From positions 54,244-118,243 of the IMG/VR virus record IMGVR_UViG_3300036770_003093: a stretch of DNA of 64,000 nucleotides. The stretch is one strand, 5' to 3'. Position 1 is the stretch's first letter. Each line of letters starts with the position of its first letter. A program made the position numbers and the translations under genes. Of the stretch, positions 29,802-37,491 are shown piece after piece. This DNA is from a virus. The notes below the pieces were generated by a model, which searched no databases, had not been told where the DNA came from, and saw only the letters and a list, made by a program, of their open reading frames with translations.

Positions 29802-30071
29802 GTGCTGTATCAATTACCAAACGGAAAAGTAATCTCAATGTCACTTGAGCAATACCTTCAGTTAGATCATGAAGAGATACAATTCTTGATTTCTCTTGAT
29901 TGTGGCAGCATAATTCACAACCCATTTAGTGGGTCCTCAATTAATAAATCTCAAAGATACTATGATCCTGACCTTGATGAGATTGTAGATGATAATGAAG
30001 ATATAGAATCTTTTGAAGATATAATTGTTGATGATATCGACTTATTAGAGGACATAGATCCTCTCGAATAA
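29802..30071 (+). CDS. Small acidic conserved phage protein (YQLPNGKVI family)
   Basis: About 89 aa. The best start is GTG at 29802 (gives MLYQLPNGKVISMSLEQYLQ); TTG 29796 and ATG 29838 are alternatives, but the latter would cut the conserved YQLPNGKVI start. N-terminal folded part, then a very acidic tail (DDNEDIESFEDIIVDDIDLL). The family is common in Bacteroidota phages; the acidic tail suggests DNA mimicry or partner binding. Its function is unknown. Confidence 0.65.
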   Translation: MLYQLPNGKVISMSLEQYLQLDHEEIQFLISLDCGSIIHNPFSGSSINKSQRYYDPDLDEIVDDNEDIESFEDIIVDDIDLLEDIDPLE

Positions 30072-30093
30072 TATTGCAACACGAAGTTGTGAT

Positions 30094-30135
30094 ACTCTAC
30101 TGTGCATAAAGGCCCGTGCGCAGTGGAGTTTTTTA
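30094..30135 (+). terminator. Intrinsic terminator
   Basis: A 9-bp stem ACTCTACTG / CAGTGGAGT (one wobble) with a structured loop (TGCA...TGCG), followed by TTTTTT. Confidence 0.85.
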
Positions 30136-30166
30136 ATTTTGGGCTTAACCAATTCAATCATTTTTT

Positions 30167-30703
30167 ATGAACCCAGTTGTAGTAACAGCAGACCAACTTG
30201 GAAATGTAATCATCCCTAGCGAGAATAACGCTGAATGGGGACATGTCAGGGTAGAACAAACCCGAGTACAAATTGATGACAAAGGATTCTTGCGCAAATC
30301 TAAAATGAGCGCTCTTATCCATGGTAAAATGGAAGATCTCACAGAAATGGGATTCTTCAAAGGCCAAAAGTTGCCTGGTAAAATCGTCGTAATCGAGTCT
30401 TTAGAGCCATTTAATACTAAAGAACCGGCACGCGATTACAAAGTTGCTGGTGCTACCGGTGTTGTTTGTTGCGTTGATGGTCAACCCATCTACCGTAAAA
30501 CATTCTTCCGTGAAGATATCAATGCACAAGATGAAACCATTCAGCACAACAACACAGATGATATCAAAGCTGCTTATCAAGCAACCTTGGCATCTACTCG
30601 TGTTCAACCTACTTTTGAAGAAGAAGAGGTTGAAGAAGAGGAAGAAGTGTTCGCCGGTGATGATGACAGCGATGACACCATCCAAGGCACATTTGATCTG
30701 TAA
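30167..30703 (+). CDS. Conserved early protein with acidic tail, possible SSB-like
   Basis: 178 aa. A strand-rich body (about 20-110) contains WGHVRVEQTRVQIDDKGFLR, ALIHGKMEDLTEMGFFKGQK and LPGKIVVIESLEPFN, then GVVCCVDGQPIYRKTFF; the C-terminal 40 residues are strongly acidic (EEEEVEEEEEVFAGDDDSDD) and end FDL. A beta body with an acidic, Phe-containing tip is the architecture of single-strand DNA-binding proteins, but another SSB-like gene exists at 41459. The family is familiar from Bacteroidota phages; the SSB role is a guess. Confidence 0.68.
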   Translation: MNPVVVTADQLGNVIIPSENNAEWGHVRVEQTRVQIDDKGFLRKSKMSALIHGKMEDLTEMGFFKGQKLPGKIVVIESLEPFNTKEPARDYKVAGATGVVCCVDGQPIYRKTFFREDINAQDETIQHNNTDDIKAAYQATLASTRVQPTFEEEEVEEEEEVFAGDDDSDDTIQGTFDL

Positions 30704-30720
30704 TTATGTATTAACGATAA

Positions 30721-30742
30721 CGGGGGCTCCTAGTGGGCCCCC
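30721..30742 (+). terminator. GC-rich hairpin, possible terminator
   Basis: GGGGGC / GCCCCC with a 9-10 nt loop just after the 178-aa gene. No T-tract follows (AATATC), so termination is uncertain. Confidence 0.45.
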
Positions 30743-30778
30743 AATATCAAAATTGTAAATTAAATCTATCTATCAATC

Positions 30779-31276
30779 ATGTCACAAAAACCTTATTCAA
30801 AACCAATGTACTCTGGCAAAATGCAGGAGTACCAAGTCTCTCCCAAGCGAGTAATGAATTATGAAAAAGATGAATTCTCGCAGTACCAAAACTTTCTTTA
30901 TCACAGAGCTATATATGGCTTAAAAGTGTATGAAGAAACAGAACTTAAAGTTATGAGCAAACAGAAAAAATCTCGTATCTTTAAAGTTCATAAGAGAGCA
31001 CAGCAAGTCATCAATCTAATGAAACACGAAGTTGTAATGGATCGCACAAACCGGTTATTTACCGCATTGTTCCCTAAAAGCAGCCTCGTGCAAGAGTTAC
31101 TTGCTGAAAAAGAACCCTCCTTAGAAGTAGTAAATACCTCTTCTTTTAAAGAACTCAACATCTCTAAGAAAGATTTAGTTGAGAGATTTATTAAAGAGCG
31201 TATTTTACCACCAAACTTCTATCAACTTGAACAAGATCCTAATTTTCTACCTCGACTAAAAGCTTGTGAAAGCTAA
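30779..31276 (+). CDS. Hypothetical basic protein
   Basis: 165 aa, basic, helical. The body has FLYHRAIYGLKVYEETELKV, then MSKQKKSRIFKVHKRAQQVI, and a FKELNISKKDLVERFIKERI segment near the end. The pattern suggests an RNA- or DNA-binding helical protein. It overlaps the HNH gene by 11 nt. No family recognised. Confidence 0.72.
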   Translation: MSQKPYSKPMYSGKMQEYQVSPKRVMNYEKDEFSQYQNFLYHRAIYGLKVYEETELKVMSKQKKSRIFKVHKRAQQVINLMKHEVVMDRTNRLFTALFPKSSLVQELLAEKEPSLEVVNTSSFKELNISKKDLVERFIKERILPPNFYQLEQDPNFLPRLKACES

Positions 31277-31667
31277 AAAGAAAATATGTTCGTCTTGTAA
31301 AAGGGAGTCCCTCATATGGAAGAGCGTGGGGCGTGAAAAGTATTGTAAATCATGCTGGAGTTGCCAAAAACCTAGTCAAGAATTGCAGACTAAAAAACCA
31401 ATACGCCCCCGCTCTCCTAAGAGGGTTTTAGATGATGCTCTGTACACAAAACTCAGAAAAGTATTCATGGATAAAAATCCATTGTGTAAAGCTAATCTTC
31501 CAGGATGTACGCTGAATGCTACAGATGTGCATCATAAAGCTGGTCGCACTGGCGATAATCATTTAAAAGAATCAACCTGGCTGCCTGTATGTAGAACCTG
31601 TCATAATTATATTCATGACAAACTTAGCATGGAGGACGCCATAACTCTAAATCTTAGAACACGATGA
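31266..31667 (+). CDS. HNH endonuclease (NinG-like zinc protein)
   Basis: 133 aa. An N-terminal zinc ribbon (CSSCKRE...CKSCWSC at about 8-39), a basic linker, then a ββα-metal core: CKANLPGCTLNATDVHHKAG followed by HLKESTWLPVCRTCHNYIHD. The two Cys pairs plus the DVHHKAGR and CHNYIH blocks match HNH nucleases of the NinG/Rap type. Possible roles are branched DNA resolution or packaging-related cutting. The start overlaps the upstream gene by 11 nt and the end overlaps the next ATG (ATGA). Confidence 0.8.
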   Translation: MKAKKKICSSCKRESLIWKSVGREKYCKSCWSCQKPSQELQTKKPIRPRSPKRVLDDALYTKLRKVFMDKNPLCKANLPGCTLNATDVHHKAGRTGDNHLKESTWLPVCRTCHNYIHDKLSMEDAITLNLRTR

Positions 31668-31852
31668 CTTACACAACCTATGACATAGTATTTTCACTGA
31701 TATACTTACTAATAGTATTAGCAATATTTCTAGTTACAATTATCGCAATAACAAATAGTTTAAATGACACGAGATCAGATACAAGGAGAAGCGCTGGTAG
31801 CTTTAAAAGGAAAAAAGAAAGCTGGTTTAGCTGTAAGCGTTGGCGTAGGTAA
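31664..31852 (+). CDS. Small membrane protein overlapping the helicase start
   Basis: 62 aa. One strong membrane helix (about 7-30, IVFSLIYLLIVLAIFLVTII) and a very basic tail (KRKKESWFSCKRWRR). The ATG overlaps the HNH stop (ATGA) and the last 89 nt run inside the SF2 helicase gene in another frame. The helix and coupling argue for a real gene; the long overlap argues for caution. Confidence 0.5.
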   Translation: MTYTTYDIVFSLIYLLIVLAIFLVTIIAITNSLNDTRSDTRRSAGSFKRKKESWFSCKRWRR

Positions 31853-32852
31853 AACGCTAATCGCATTAAAACACATAGACTCTCTTTATACAGAGAACCT
31901 AACGGTTTTAGTAGTTGCCCCAAAGAAGAGTATTTTCCAATCTTGGAAAGATGAAGCTAAAAAACATAACCTCGAGCATTTACTCGAGCACATTAGCTTT
32001 ACAACATACTTATCTTTGAATAAACAGAGTATCCATTACGATGTAGTTTACCTAGACGAGTGTCACTCTTTGTTGTTTTCACATCAAGATTGGTTAGCAA
32101 ACTATACCGGCGCCGTGATTGGCTTAACAGGCACGCCACCTAAATACAAATCTTCTGAGAAAGGTATTATGGTTGAACGCTATTGCCCAATCGTATACCG
32201 GTATATTACTGATGACGCAGTTAAAGACGAGATTCTTAACGATTATAGAATCAAAGTTCATATGCTTAAGCTTAATCCTAATAAGTCTATTTGTAAGACA
32301 AGCAAGGATGGCCGCCGCTCTTGGTATACTAGCGAACTAGCAGAGTATAATTACTGGACCCAGGCAACAATCACAGCTAATTCTCCTAAACAACAACAGA
32401 TCATGCGTATAATGCGCATGAAAGCGTTAATGGAGTTCCCGAGCAAAGAACAATATGCTCAAAAGCTGTTTAATGCCAGCCAGGAGAAATGCATTCTCTT
32501 TACCAACACACAAAAGCAGGCTGATAAGATGTGTAGCCACAGTTATCATTCTAACAATCCCCAATCTGAAGAGAACCTGGAAGATTTTAAGAATGGATAT
32601 ATAACTAAGCTATCCTGCGTATTACAGCTTAATGAAGGTGTTAATATCCCCAATCTTAAAGAAGGGATTATTATGCACGCATATGGTAATGAGCGCAAAT
32701 CTAGTCAGCGCATAGGTCGATTATTACGTTTATCTGCAGATCAAACAGCGACTATACACATTTTGTGTTATGTTAACACCATAGATGAAAAGTGGGTTAA
32801 CGAAGCCATTTCTCACCTAGACTTAACAAAAGTAGAAATCATAATTGTTTAA
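31764..32852 (+). CDS. SF2 DNA/RNA helicase
   Basis: 362 aa. Motif I VGVGKT at 26-31 (Walker A without the usual first Gly), motif Ia VVAPKKSI, motif II DECH at 98-101, motif III GLTGTP, motif IV region CILFTNTQKQ, motif V LNEGVNIPNL, and motif VI QRIGRLLRL. This is a compact DExH helicase like those of crAss-like phages. It likely acts in replication, recombination or late transcription. All motifs are intact. Confidence 0.88.
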   Translation: MTRDQIQGEALVALKGKKKAGLAVSVGVGKTLIALKHIDSLYTENLTVLVVAPKKSIFQSWKDEAKKHNLEHLLEHISFTTYLSLNKQSIHYDVVYLDECHSLLFSHQDWLANYTGAVIGLTGTPPKYKSSEKGIMVERYCPIVYRYITDDAVKDEILNDYRIKVHMLKLNPNKSICKTSKDGRRSWYTSELAEYNYWTQATITANSPKQQQIMRIMRMKALMEFPSKEQYAQKLFNASQEKCILFTNTQKQADKMCSHSYHSNNPQSEENLEDFKNGYITKLSCVLQLNEGVNIPNLKEGIIMHAYGNERKSSQRIGRLLRLSADQTATIHILCYVNTIDEKWVNEAISHLDLTKVEIIIV

Positions 32853-32854
32853 CT

Positions 32855-33028
32855 ATGTACTCATCAAATTTACCACCGGGGACCTCAGATAAAGACTTTG
32901 AAAGAAATCTTTGTCCTAACTGTGATTCTGAAATTATTTCAGAGATGTCTCAAGATGAAATTTCTGGATTAAAACTGTGTCCAACATGTATACAAGAATA
33001 TCGCTACGACAATGAAGATAGAGAATAA
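32855..33028 (+). CDS. Tiny zinc-ribbon protein (57 aa)
   Basis: ATG at 32855, two nt after the helicase stop. Two CPxC knuckles 22 residues apart (CPNC at 20-23, CPTC at 42-45) form a zinc ribbon; the C-terminus is acidic (YRYDNEDRE). Its 3' end overlaps the next gene by 17 nt. Possibly a transcription- or helicase-associated adaptor. Confidence 0.7.
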   Translation: MYSSNLPPGTSDKDFERNLCPNCDSEIISEMSQDEISGLKLCPTCIQEYRYDNEDRE

Positions 33029-33428
33029 AGACATACTGCTTGGCGTTTTAAACTGTACACCTAAAGAGCTAAGAAAATTAAAAAAGCTTTTTAAAAAGCT
33101 CCATAAGTATAATATAACCCTTGATGAAGTAATTACTACAGCAAGGGGACAATATATTACTCAAACGGAGCCTTTGACATATGGAAAACTAGTCAAAACA
33201 TCTTTTTACATGTTACATGGTTTACTCATAGCTTATTTCTATGGGCGAGCCAAAAATGCAAAAACAGATAAAGAGCTTAACATGGTCGAACTCTTTATTG
33301 AAAAGGTAAGCTACTCACCAAATCTTGAAAAACTAAAGTTTGATAACTTACTAGATGATCTACCACTAGACGGTGATTTATCTGAAGACTATGATTATTT
33401 TATTTATCTCTTAAACCAAAAACCATGA
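33012..33428 (+). CDS. Hypothetical protein
   Basis: 138 aa. Basic helical first half (CTPKELRKLKKLFKKLHKYN), aromatic middle (SFYMLHGLLIAYFYGRAKN), acidic tail (DGDLSEDYDYFIYLLNQ). It overlaps the zinc-ribbon gene by 17 nt and the next gene by 4 nt, so it is part of the operon. No family recognised. Confidence 0.68.
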   Translation: MKIENKDILLGVLNCTPKELRKLKKLFKKLHKYNITLDEVITTARGQYITQTEPLTYGKLVKTSFYMLHGLLIAYFYGRAKNAKTDKELNMVELFIEKVSYSPNLEKLKFDNLLDDLPLDGDLSEDYDYFIYLLNQKP

Positions 33429-33781
33429 CAACAGACATTAAAGCAACAAAAAAGAAACTTGAGCTAATCAAGAGAATTTACGAGCACATTGAGCAAAATG
33501 ATGTAAAAAATGCTAGAGATCTTAGAACCGAAATGAAATGCGATTCTAGATTAATAGGCTTTCTATTTAAAAACAACCTTATCAAAAAAGAAAATGGTAA
33601 GCTTGTAATTGGTAGAAACTCTACACCATCTATTGCTTTAGCAAGAACTTATCAAAGTTACATTGAAGTTGAAAATGCTAAATCAAGAAGTATGAAAAAA
33701 GGTAGAAATACTGAAAAAGGAATCGCTCCAACAAGAAGAACCTTTAGTATCTTATGGGGTTTATTTAAGATTTCCTGGTAA
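33425..33781 (+). CDS. Basic hypothetical protein, possible winged helix
   Basis: 118 aa, basic. Residues 10-62 (LELIKRIYEHIEQNDVKNAR, LRTEMKCDSRLIGFLFKNNL, IKKENGKLVI) fit an HTH with a small wing. The C-terminal part is basic and contains RSMKKGRNTEKG. It may be a DNA-binding regulator. It overlaps its upstream neighbour by 4 nt; a hairpin follows. Confidence 0.65.
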   Translation: MTTDIKATKKKLELIKRIYEHIEQNDVKNARDLRTEMKCDSRLIGFLFKNNLIKKENGKLVIGRNSTPSIALARTYQSYIEVENAKSRSMKKGRNTEKGIAPTRRTFSILWGLFKISW

Positions 33782-33789
33782 TTTAATTA

Positions 33790-33816
33790 GCGCCCTCCTG
33801 TTTATAAGGAGGGCGC
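33790..33816. terminator. Perfect 10-bp hairpin
   Basis: GCGCCCTCCT / AGGAGGGCGC with loop GTTTATA, 8 nt after the stop at 33781. No T-tract follows (ATTAACCC), so it may be a weak or Rho-aided terminator or a 3' stabiliser. Confidence 0.6.
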
Positions 33817-33831
33817 ATTAACCCAAAGCTT

Positions 33832-34377
33832 ATGTTTCCTGAATTTGTAATATTTACCGGCCCCATGTTTGGCGGTAAAACCACTAGGTTATTATCCGTG
33901 CTAGAAAGAGCGCGGTACCAAAAGAAAAAGATTATTCTTTACAAACCCAAGATAGATTCTAGATACTCTCTAGATCATGTATTAACCCATAGCGGTTTAT
34001 CTTGGGAATGTAAAACCGTTGTTACTGGAGATGACATCTTAACTAACAGCAAAGATTATGATATCATTGCTGTAGATGAAGCATTTCTAATCCAAGGTTT
34101 ATCTCAAGCGTTATTAACGCTGTTTAAACAAGGTAAGACTATATACGTAAGTAGTATTCAATTATCAGCAGAAGGTGAGCCTTTTGATGAGATAAAAGAG
34201 ATTTTACCCTACGCCACAAAGATAGAGATCTGTCCCGCGGTGTGTCCTATCACCAGCCAAGATGCTTATTACACAATAGCTAAAGAAAAGACAGAACACT
34301 TTCAAGTTGGCGGTAGTGAAACATATGAACCAAGAAGTTTTTATTACTCAAAACTATACTTTAAGAACAAGCTATGA
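33832..34377 (+). CDS. tdk: Thymidine kinase (type II)
   Basis: 181 aa, the usual TK1-like length. P-loop GPMFGGKTT at 10-18, a DEAFL block at 82-86 (replacing the common DEAQF), and the C-terminal zinc/lasso region CPAVCPITSQDAYYT followed by VGGSETYEPRSFYY. It phosphorylates thymidine to dTMP and so raises dTTP supply for phage DNA. The second half of the usual zinc site seems reduced (only CPAVC visible). It overlaps the next gene by 4 nt. Confidence 0.92.
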   Translation: MFPEFVIFTGPMFGGKTTRLLSVLERARYQKKKIILYKPKIDSRYSLDHVLTHSGLSWECKTVVTGDDILTNSKDYDIIAVDEAFLIQGLSQALLTLFKQGKTIYVSSIQLSAEGEPFDEIKEILPYATKIEICPAVCPITSQDAYYTIAKEKTEHFQVGGSETYEPRSFYYSKLYFKNKL

Positions 34378-34760
34378 CACAACAAATTAAACCCGCATAC
34401 GCAACCCCTGAACAAGCTAAATGGCTTAAAGAGAAAGGATTTGATGAGCTAACAACTGTATGGAGACAGCACGGAAATGGTGTATCTGGAGATGTTGAAG
34501 GTAAACGAGATTATTATAACAGAAAAGGTGATGTTTATATATCTTTACCCGAACAACATCAAGTAGTTGAATGGTTAAGAGTTAATCATGGTATTCATAT
34601 TGAAATACTACTAGAAGAAAATAAACCTTGGAATAAATTTTATTACAGAATAATGAAAATAGGTCAATATTTTAGTTTAAGTCATGATGGTATTTATTCA
34701 GAAACACCACAAGAAGCTTATTCAGCAGCATTTGATTACATTTTAAATGATTTGATATGA
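34374..34760 (+). CDS. Accessory phage protein (paralogue 1)
   Basis: 128 aa. N-terminal YATPEQAKWLKEKGFDELTT, a middle PEQHQVVEWLRVNHGIHIEI and a C-terminal SETPQEAYSAAFDYIL are characteristic of a family widespread in Bacteroidota phages. The next gene has the same layout, so they are paralogues. Its function is unknown. Confidence 0.75.
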   Translation: MTQQIKPAYATPEQAKWLKEKGFDELTTVWRQHGNGVSGDVEGKRDYYNRKGDVYISLPEQHQVVEWLRVNHGIHIEILLEENKPWNKFYYRIMKIGQYFSLSHDGIYSETPQEAYSAAFDYILNDLI

Positions 34761-35200
34761 CACAACAAGAAATACAAGAAAACACAAACTATGAAAAGGA
34801 ATTTGTGCTTTATGAACAAGCCCTAGCATTAAAAGAACTAGGGTTTGATGAACCTTTTAAAATTTTTGACCAAGCTATTGTCTTTAGAAATAAAGGTATA
34901 TGTATGGCTAATGAATATGCTTTAGAATATTTTGATTTTTATGGTGATGAAGTTATATCAGCACCACTTTACCAGCAAGTATTTAGATGGTTTAGAGAGA
35001 AGTATGGTTTATGTTCTTGGATAGAAAGAATGTATACAGCAGATAGTATTTGTTATTATAGATACACGTGTGAATATAAAAAGGATCCTTCATCAAAGAC
35101 TCATGAAGTTATACTTAGTATTAAAGAATATAATACCTACGAAGAAGCAGAACTTGCTTGTCTTAAAAAACTAATCGAAATCGTTAAACAACAACTATGA
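34757..35200 (+). CDS. Accessory phage protein (paralogue 2)
   Basis: 147 aa. ALALKELGFDEPFKIFDQ at the start and APLYQQVFRWFREKYGLCSW in the middle align with the KEKGFDEL and PEQHQVVEWLRVNHGI blocks of the preceding gene; the end YNTYEEAELACLKKLIEI matches its QEAYSAAFDYIL. It overlaps both neighbours by 4 nt. Confidence 0.75.
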   Translation: MTQQEIQENTNYEKEFVLYEQALALKELGFDEPFKIFDQAIVFRNKGICMANEYALEYFDFYGDEVISAPLYQQVFRWFREKYGLCSWIERMYTADSICYYRYTCEYKKDPSSKTHEVILSIKEYNTYEEAELACLKKLIEIVKQQL

Positions 35201-35424
35201 GCAACAAACAACAAACAGCAGTTGAGTGGTTAGCATCTCAATTAGGAAAACATATTATTTGGGAAGAAAAGATAATAGACATAATCGAACAAGCCAAAGA
35301 ACTTGAAAAGCAGCAGATTATTGATGCTTATGATTTAGGTAGCTTATCAGATATGCAATACCCTGACCCTAAAACAGTAATTGAAAATGGCGAACAATAC
35401 TACAACGAAACCTTTAACAAATAA
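35197..35424 (+). CDS. Small accessory phage protein (TAVEWL family)
   Basis: 75 aa. TAVEWLASQLGKHIIWEEKI, then EQAKELEKQQIIDAYDLG and a final ENGEQYYNETF. This is among the commonest small families in Bacteroidota phages. Helical; its function is unknown. 4-nt overlap with the upstream gene. Confidence 0.75.
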   Translation: MSNKQQTAVEWLASQLGKHIIWEEKIIDIIEQAKELEKQQIIDAYDLGSLSDMQYPDPKTVIENGEQYYNETFNK

Positions 35425-35427
35425 CCC

Positions 35428-35637
35428 ATGAACAACAACAAACAAGAAACACTTGAAGAGGCTGCTGAAAAGTATTGGGCTAAACAACCTTATAATCAAG
35501 ATGCTTTTGAAGAAGGTGCTAAATGGCAAGCAGAGAGAATGTATAGCGAGGAAGAAGTTAAACGTATTTTAATGAAAACAGGTAACTATACAAAGATAAC
35601 TTTAGATACATGGTTTGAACAATTTAAAAAGAAGTAA
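35428..35637 (+). CDS. Small accessory phage protein ending WFEQFKKK
   Basis: 69 aa. EEAAEKYWAKQPYNQDAFEE, WQAERMYSEEEVKRI and a WFEQFKKK end. Its last codons, stop and the following ATG are part of a 28-bp segment repeated at the end of the next gene. Its function is unknown. Confidence 0.72.
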   Translation: MNNNKQETLEEAAEKYWAKQPYNQDAFEEGAKWQAERMYSEEEVKRILMKTGNYTKITLDTWFEQFKKK

Positions 35638-35915
35638 TATGAAACAGTTAATAGTAATTTTATCAGTATTTTTATTATTTAGTTGTAATTCTGATTATAA
35701 AGTAGTTAATACAAAAATAGTAAAAGGAAGAGTTTCTGCAATTGAAGAAGGCTACATAGGTACAAGGACATCAAAACTACCTAAAATATATATTCAGGAT
35801 AACAAACAGACTATCACAATAGACATACCGTTTGCTAATGAAAATGATTACAAAATAGGTGATAGCATTAGTGTTATTATTCAACAAGTTGAACAATTTA
35901 AAAAGAAGTAATATG
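35610..35915 (+). repeat. 28-bp direct repeat at gene junctions
   Basis: TTGAACAATTTAAAAAGAAG followed by TAATATGA stands at the end of the 69-aa gene (around 35614-35641) and again at the end of the 90-aa lipoprotein gene (around 35888-35915). Each copy encodes the end EQFKKK, the stop codon and the ATG of the next gene. It looks like a recombination seam that swaps whole genes. Confidence 0.85.
35639..35911 (+). CDS. Small lipoprotein
   Basis: 90 aa from ATG 35639 (a longer in-frame start lies within the upstream gene). Signal peptide with lipobox: MKQLIVILSVFLLFSC, Cys16 lipidated. The mature part is a small beta domain (TKIVKGRVSAIEEGYIGT, QTITIDIPFANENDYKIGDS). It ends EQFKKK, which looks recombined from the family of the previous gene. 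Outer-membrane or periplasmic; possible superinfection or envelope role. Confidence 0.72.
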   Translation: MKQLIVILSVFLLFSCNSDYKVVNTKIVKGRVSAIEEGYIGTRTSKLPKIYIQDNKQTITIDIPFANENDYKIGDSISVIIQQVEQFKKK

Positions 35916-36494
35916 ACACACAACATTATCAAAACCGAAAACTATCTTCTTATTGTAAGTGATGAAATACCTACTACATGGTACTATGACACTTACATAA
36001 ATCAGGTGCGACATACGGGAGGTGCTGAATATGGGGATAGTTCTATTACTAAAAAAGTGATTGGTCATTTACCACTCAACAACTCACCTGTTCTTGAAGG
36101 TGTACCCCTTTTGCCACCGCTTGAAGATGAAGCTGAAAGTTTATCTTTAAAATCTGTGAATAAAAGAGGGTACACAACAGATGATTATCAAGATGGTTTT
36201 GAGGATGGCTACAACAAAGCCAAAGAGAAGTATAAGTTTACAGAGGATGATTTGAGAGAGGCTTTATTTGAAGCATTAAATACACCAAAAGAAGAATGTT
36301 GTGTGAGTTACACAAAAGACAGTATTGTTCGTAGAGTAATCCAATCCCTCCAACAACCAAAGATGCCTGTTGCGTTTGAGTGTGATATGGAAAACAAGAT
36401 TGCTATTGATGGTCATACAGTAATAGGTAGTGAGCCAAAAACCACAACCAACCCCCAAGGCCAAACCGTTTTGGTAGGCAAATACATTTACTAA
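35913..36494 (+). CDS. Modular accessory phage protein
   Basis: 193 aa from the ATG at 35913. N-terminal module with YLLIVSDEIPTTWYYD and KKVIGHLPLNNSPVLEGVPL; middle module with YQDGFEDGYNKAKEKYKFTE; C-terminal module with MPVAFECDMENKIAIDGHTV. These blocks recur in different combinations in Bacteroidota phages, so the gene is a mosaic. Its function is unknown. Confidence 0.72.
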   Translation: MTHNIIKTENYLLIVSDEIPTTWYYDTYINQVRHTGGAEYGDSSITKKVIGHLPLNNSPVLEGVPLLPPLEDEAESLSLKSVNKRGYTTDDYQDGFEDGYNKAKEKYKFTEDDLREALFEALNTPKEECCVSYTKDSIVRRVIQSLQQPKMPVAFECDMENKIAIDGHTVIGSEPKTTTNPQGQTVLVGKYIY

Positions 36495-36520
36495 AAACTT
36501 AATACCTTTGAAGAAAAACT

Positions 36521-36775
36521 ATGACTACAATTACTTTTGTAAACGGGTGGAAAGAAAGCTACCAACACATTAATCTTATTCCACACACGCAGATCGTGCG
36601 TAAAAAACCAGGTAAAGTTGAATCCTGCATGAAAGGGTGCATCAATACCAAAAAGTGTAAAGATCCTTTCTGCACACAAATCTTAGAAAAAAGAAGAGAG
36701 ATTGTGATCAGCTGGTTAGGATTTACTCTGAACATCATTACTGTAGAACACACAATAGATAAACCTAACAACTAA
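36521..36775 (+). CDS. Small cysteine-containing hypothetical protein
   Basis: 84 aa, basic. The middle has ESCMKGCINTKKCKDPFC, four Cys that could bind one zinc ion. The C-terminus (EIVISWLGFTLNIITVEHTI) is strand-like. The stop overlaps the next ATG (TAATG). Its function is unknown. Confidence 0.68.
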   Translation: MTTITFVNGWKESYQHINLIPHTQIVRKKPGKVESCMKGCINTKKCKDPFCTQILEKRREIVISWLGFTLNIITVEHTIDKPNN

Positions 36776-37161
36776 TGTTTCACGGCGTTCTTAAGAAAGA
36801 AAATGGAAAGCTTGTATACTCTGATCATGCTGAGAAATTAAAGTATGATCTGTTTTTAAAGAACCTGCCCGAGGGTGCCACAATCGAAATCTATGTAGAA
36901 GCCGTTAAATCTGATGGGAGTGTAGCCCAGCTTGCTAAAGTTCATGCTATGATAAGAGAACTCGCAAATTTCCTGGGTTACACTTTCGAGGAGATGAAAT
37001 ATGAGGTAAAAGAAAAAGCCGGTTTATGCCTTGTTAAAGACATAAACGGCTCTCAAGTAAAAGTGTGCAAATCTTTTGCAGCCTGTTCTAAAATGGAACT
37101 AGGTATGGCTATCAATGCCTGCCTAGAAATTGGAGATATAGTAGGTTTTAACCTTCACTAG
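36775..37161 (+). CDS. NinB-like recombination accessory protein (tentative)
   Basis: 128 aa. QLAKVHAMIRELANFLGYTF followed by EEMKYEVKEKAGLC is the pattern I associate with NinB/Orf-type phage recombination proteins (H-A-x-x-R-x-L-A...F-E-E-M-K...K...G-L). The N-terminal half is strand-rich. Such proteins load recombinases on single-strand DNA. The gene directly precedes the replication block. Confidence in function is low. Confidence 0.6.
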   Translation: MFHGVLKKENGKLVYSDHAEKLKYDLFLKNLPEGATIEIYVEAVKSDGSVAQLAKVHAMIRELANFLGYTFEEMKYEVKEKAGLCLVKDINGSQVKVCKSFAACSKMELGMAINACLEIGDIVGFNLH

Positions 37162-37471
37162 TAGGTTCTACATACCCCTCGTCTCCAGGTTCTAGAATTT
37201 CTTTCTCATTAAACTGCTTTTGCTCTACAGAAGCATTCTCGATTTCACTAAGCAAAATGAAAAGCGTTTGAATATCAAAAGCTTCTGGATTACTGTTGTA
37301 AAACTCAGGAGACTTTTCTGATGCTTGTGGATTCAAAAATTCTTTTACAATCTCTGGATCAAGTTTGTTTAACTGACGAAAAAGCATAGATTTTACACGC
37401 TTATAGAAAAATCCACTGATTTTAATTGACACCAAATGGTCATCTTGAAGTTCCTTAACTGTAACAGCCAT
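37148..37471 (-). CDS. Leftward hypothetical gene inside the rightward block
   Basis: 107 aa, reads VTVKELQDDHLVSIKISGFF, RVKSMLFRQLNKLDPEIVKE, then an acidic C-terminus. Its 3' end overlaps the preceding plus-strand gene by 14 nt, and its ATG lies 20 nt from the divergent UDG ATG. It is the only minus-strand gene between 19.9 and 55.6 kb. The acidic small-protein type resembles late structural accessory proteins, so it may be expressed with late genes. Its function is unknown. Confidence 0.72.
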   Translation of the reverse strand: MAVTVKELQDDHLVSIKISGFFYKRVKSMLFRQLNKLDPEIVKEFLNPQASEKSPEFYNSNPEAFDIQTLFILLSEIENASVEQKQFNEKEILEPGDEGYVEPTSEG

Positions 37472-37491
37472 AATTTAAATGTTTAAAGTTT

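Noticed and set aside
31266-31667. Homing HNH endonuclease of an intron
   Set aside because: It is embedded in an operon with 4-11 nt overlaps and carries a NinG-like zinc ribbon, so a resident recombination or packaging nuclease is more likely.
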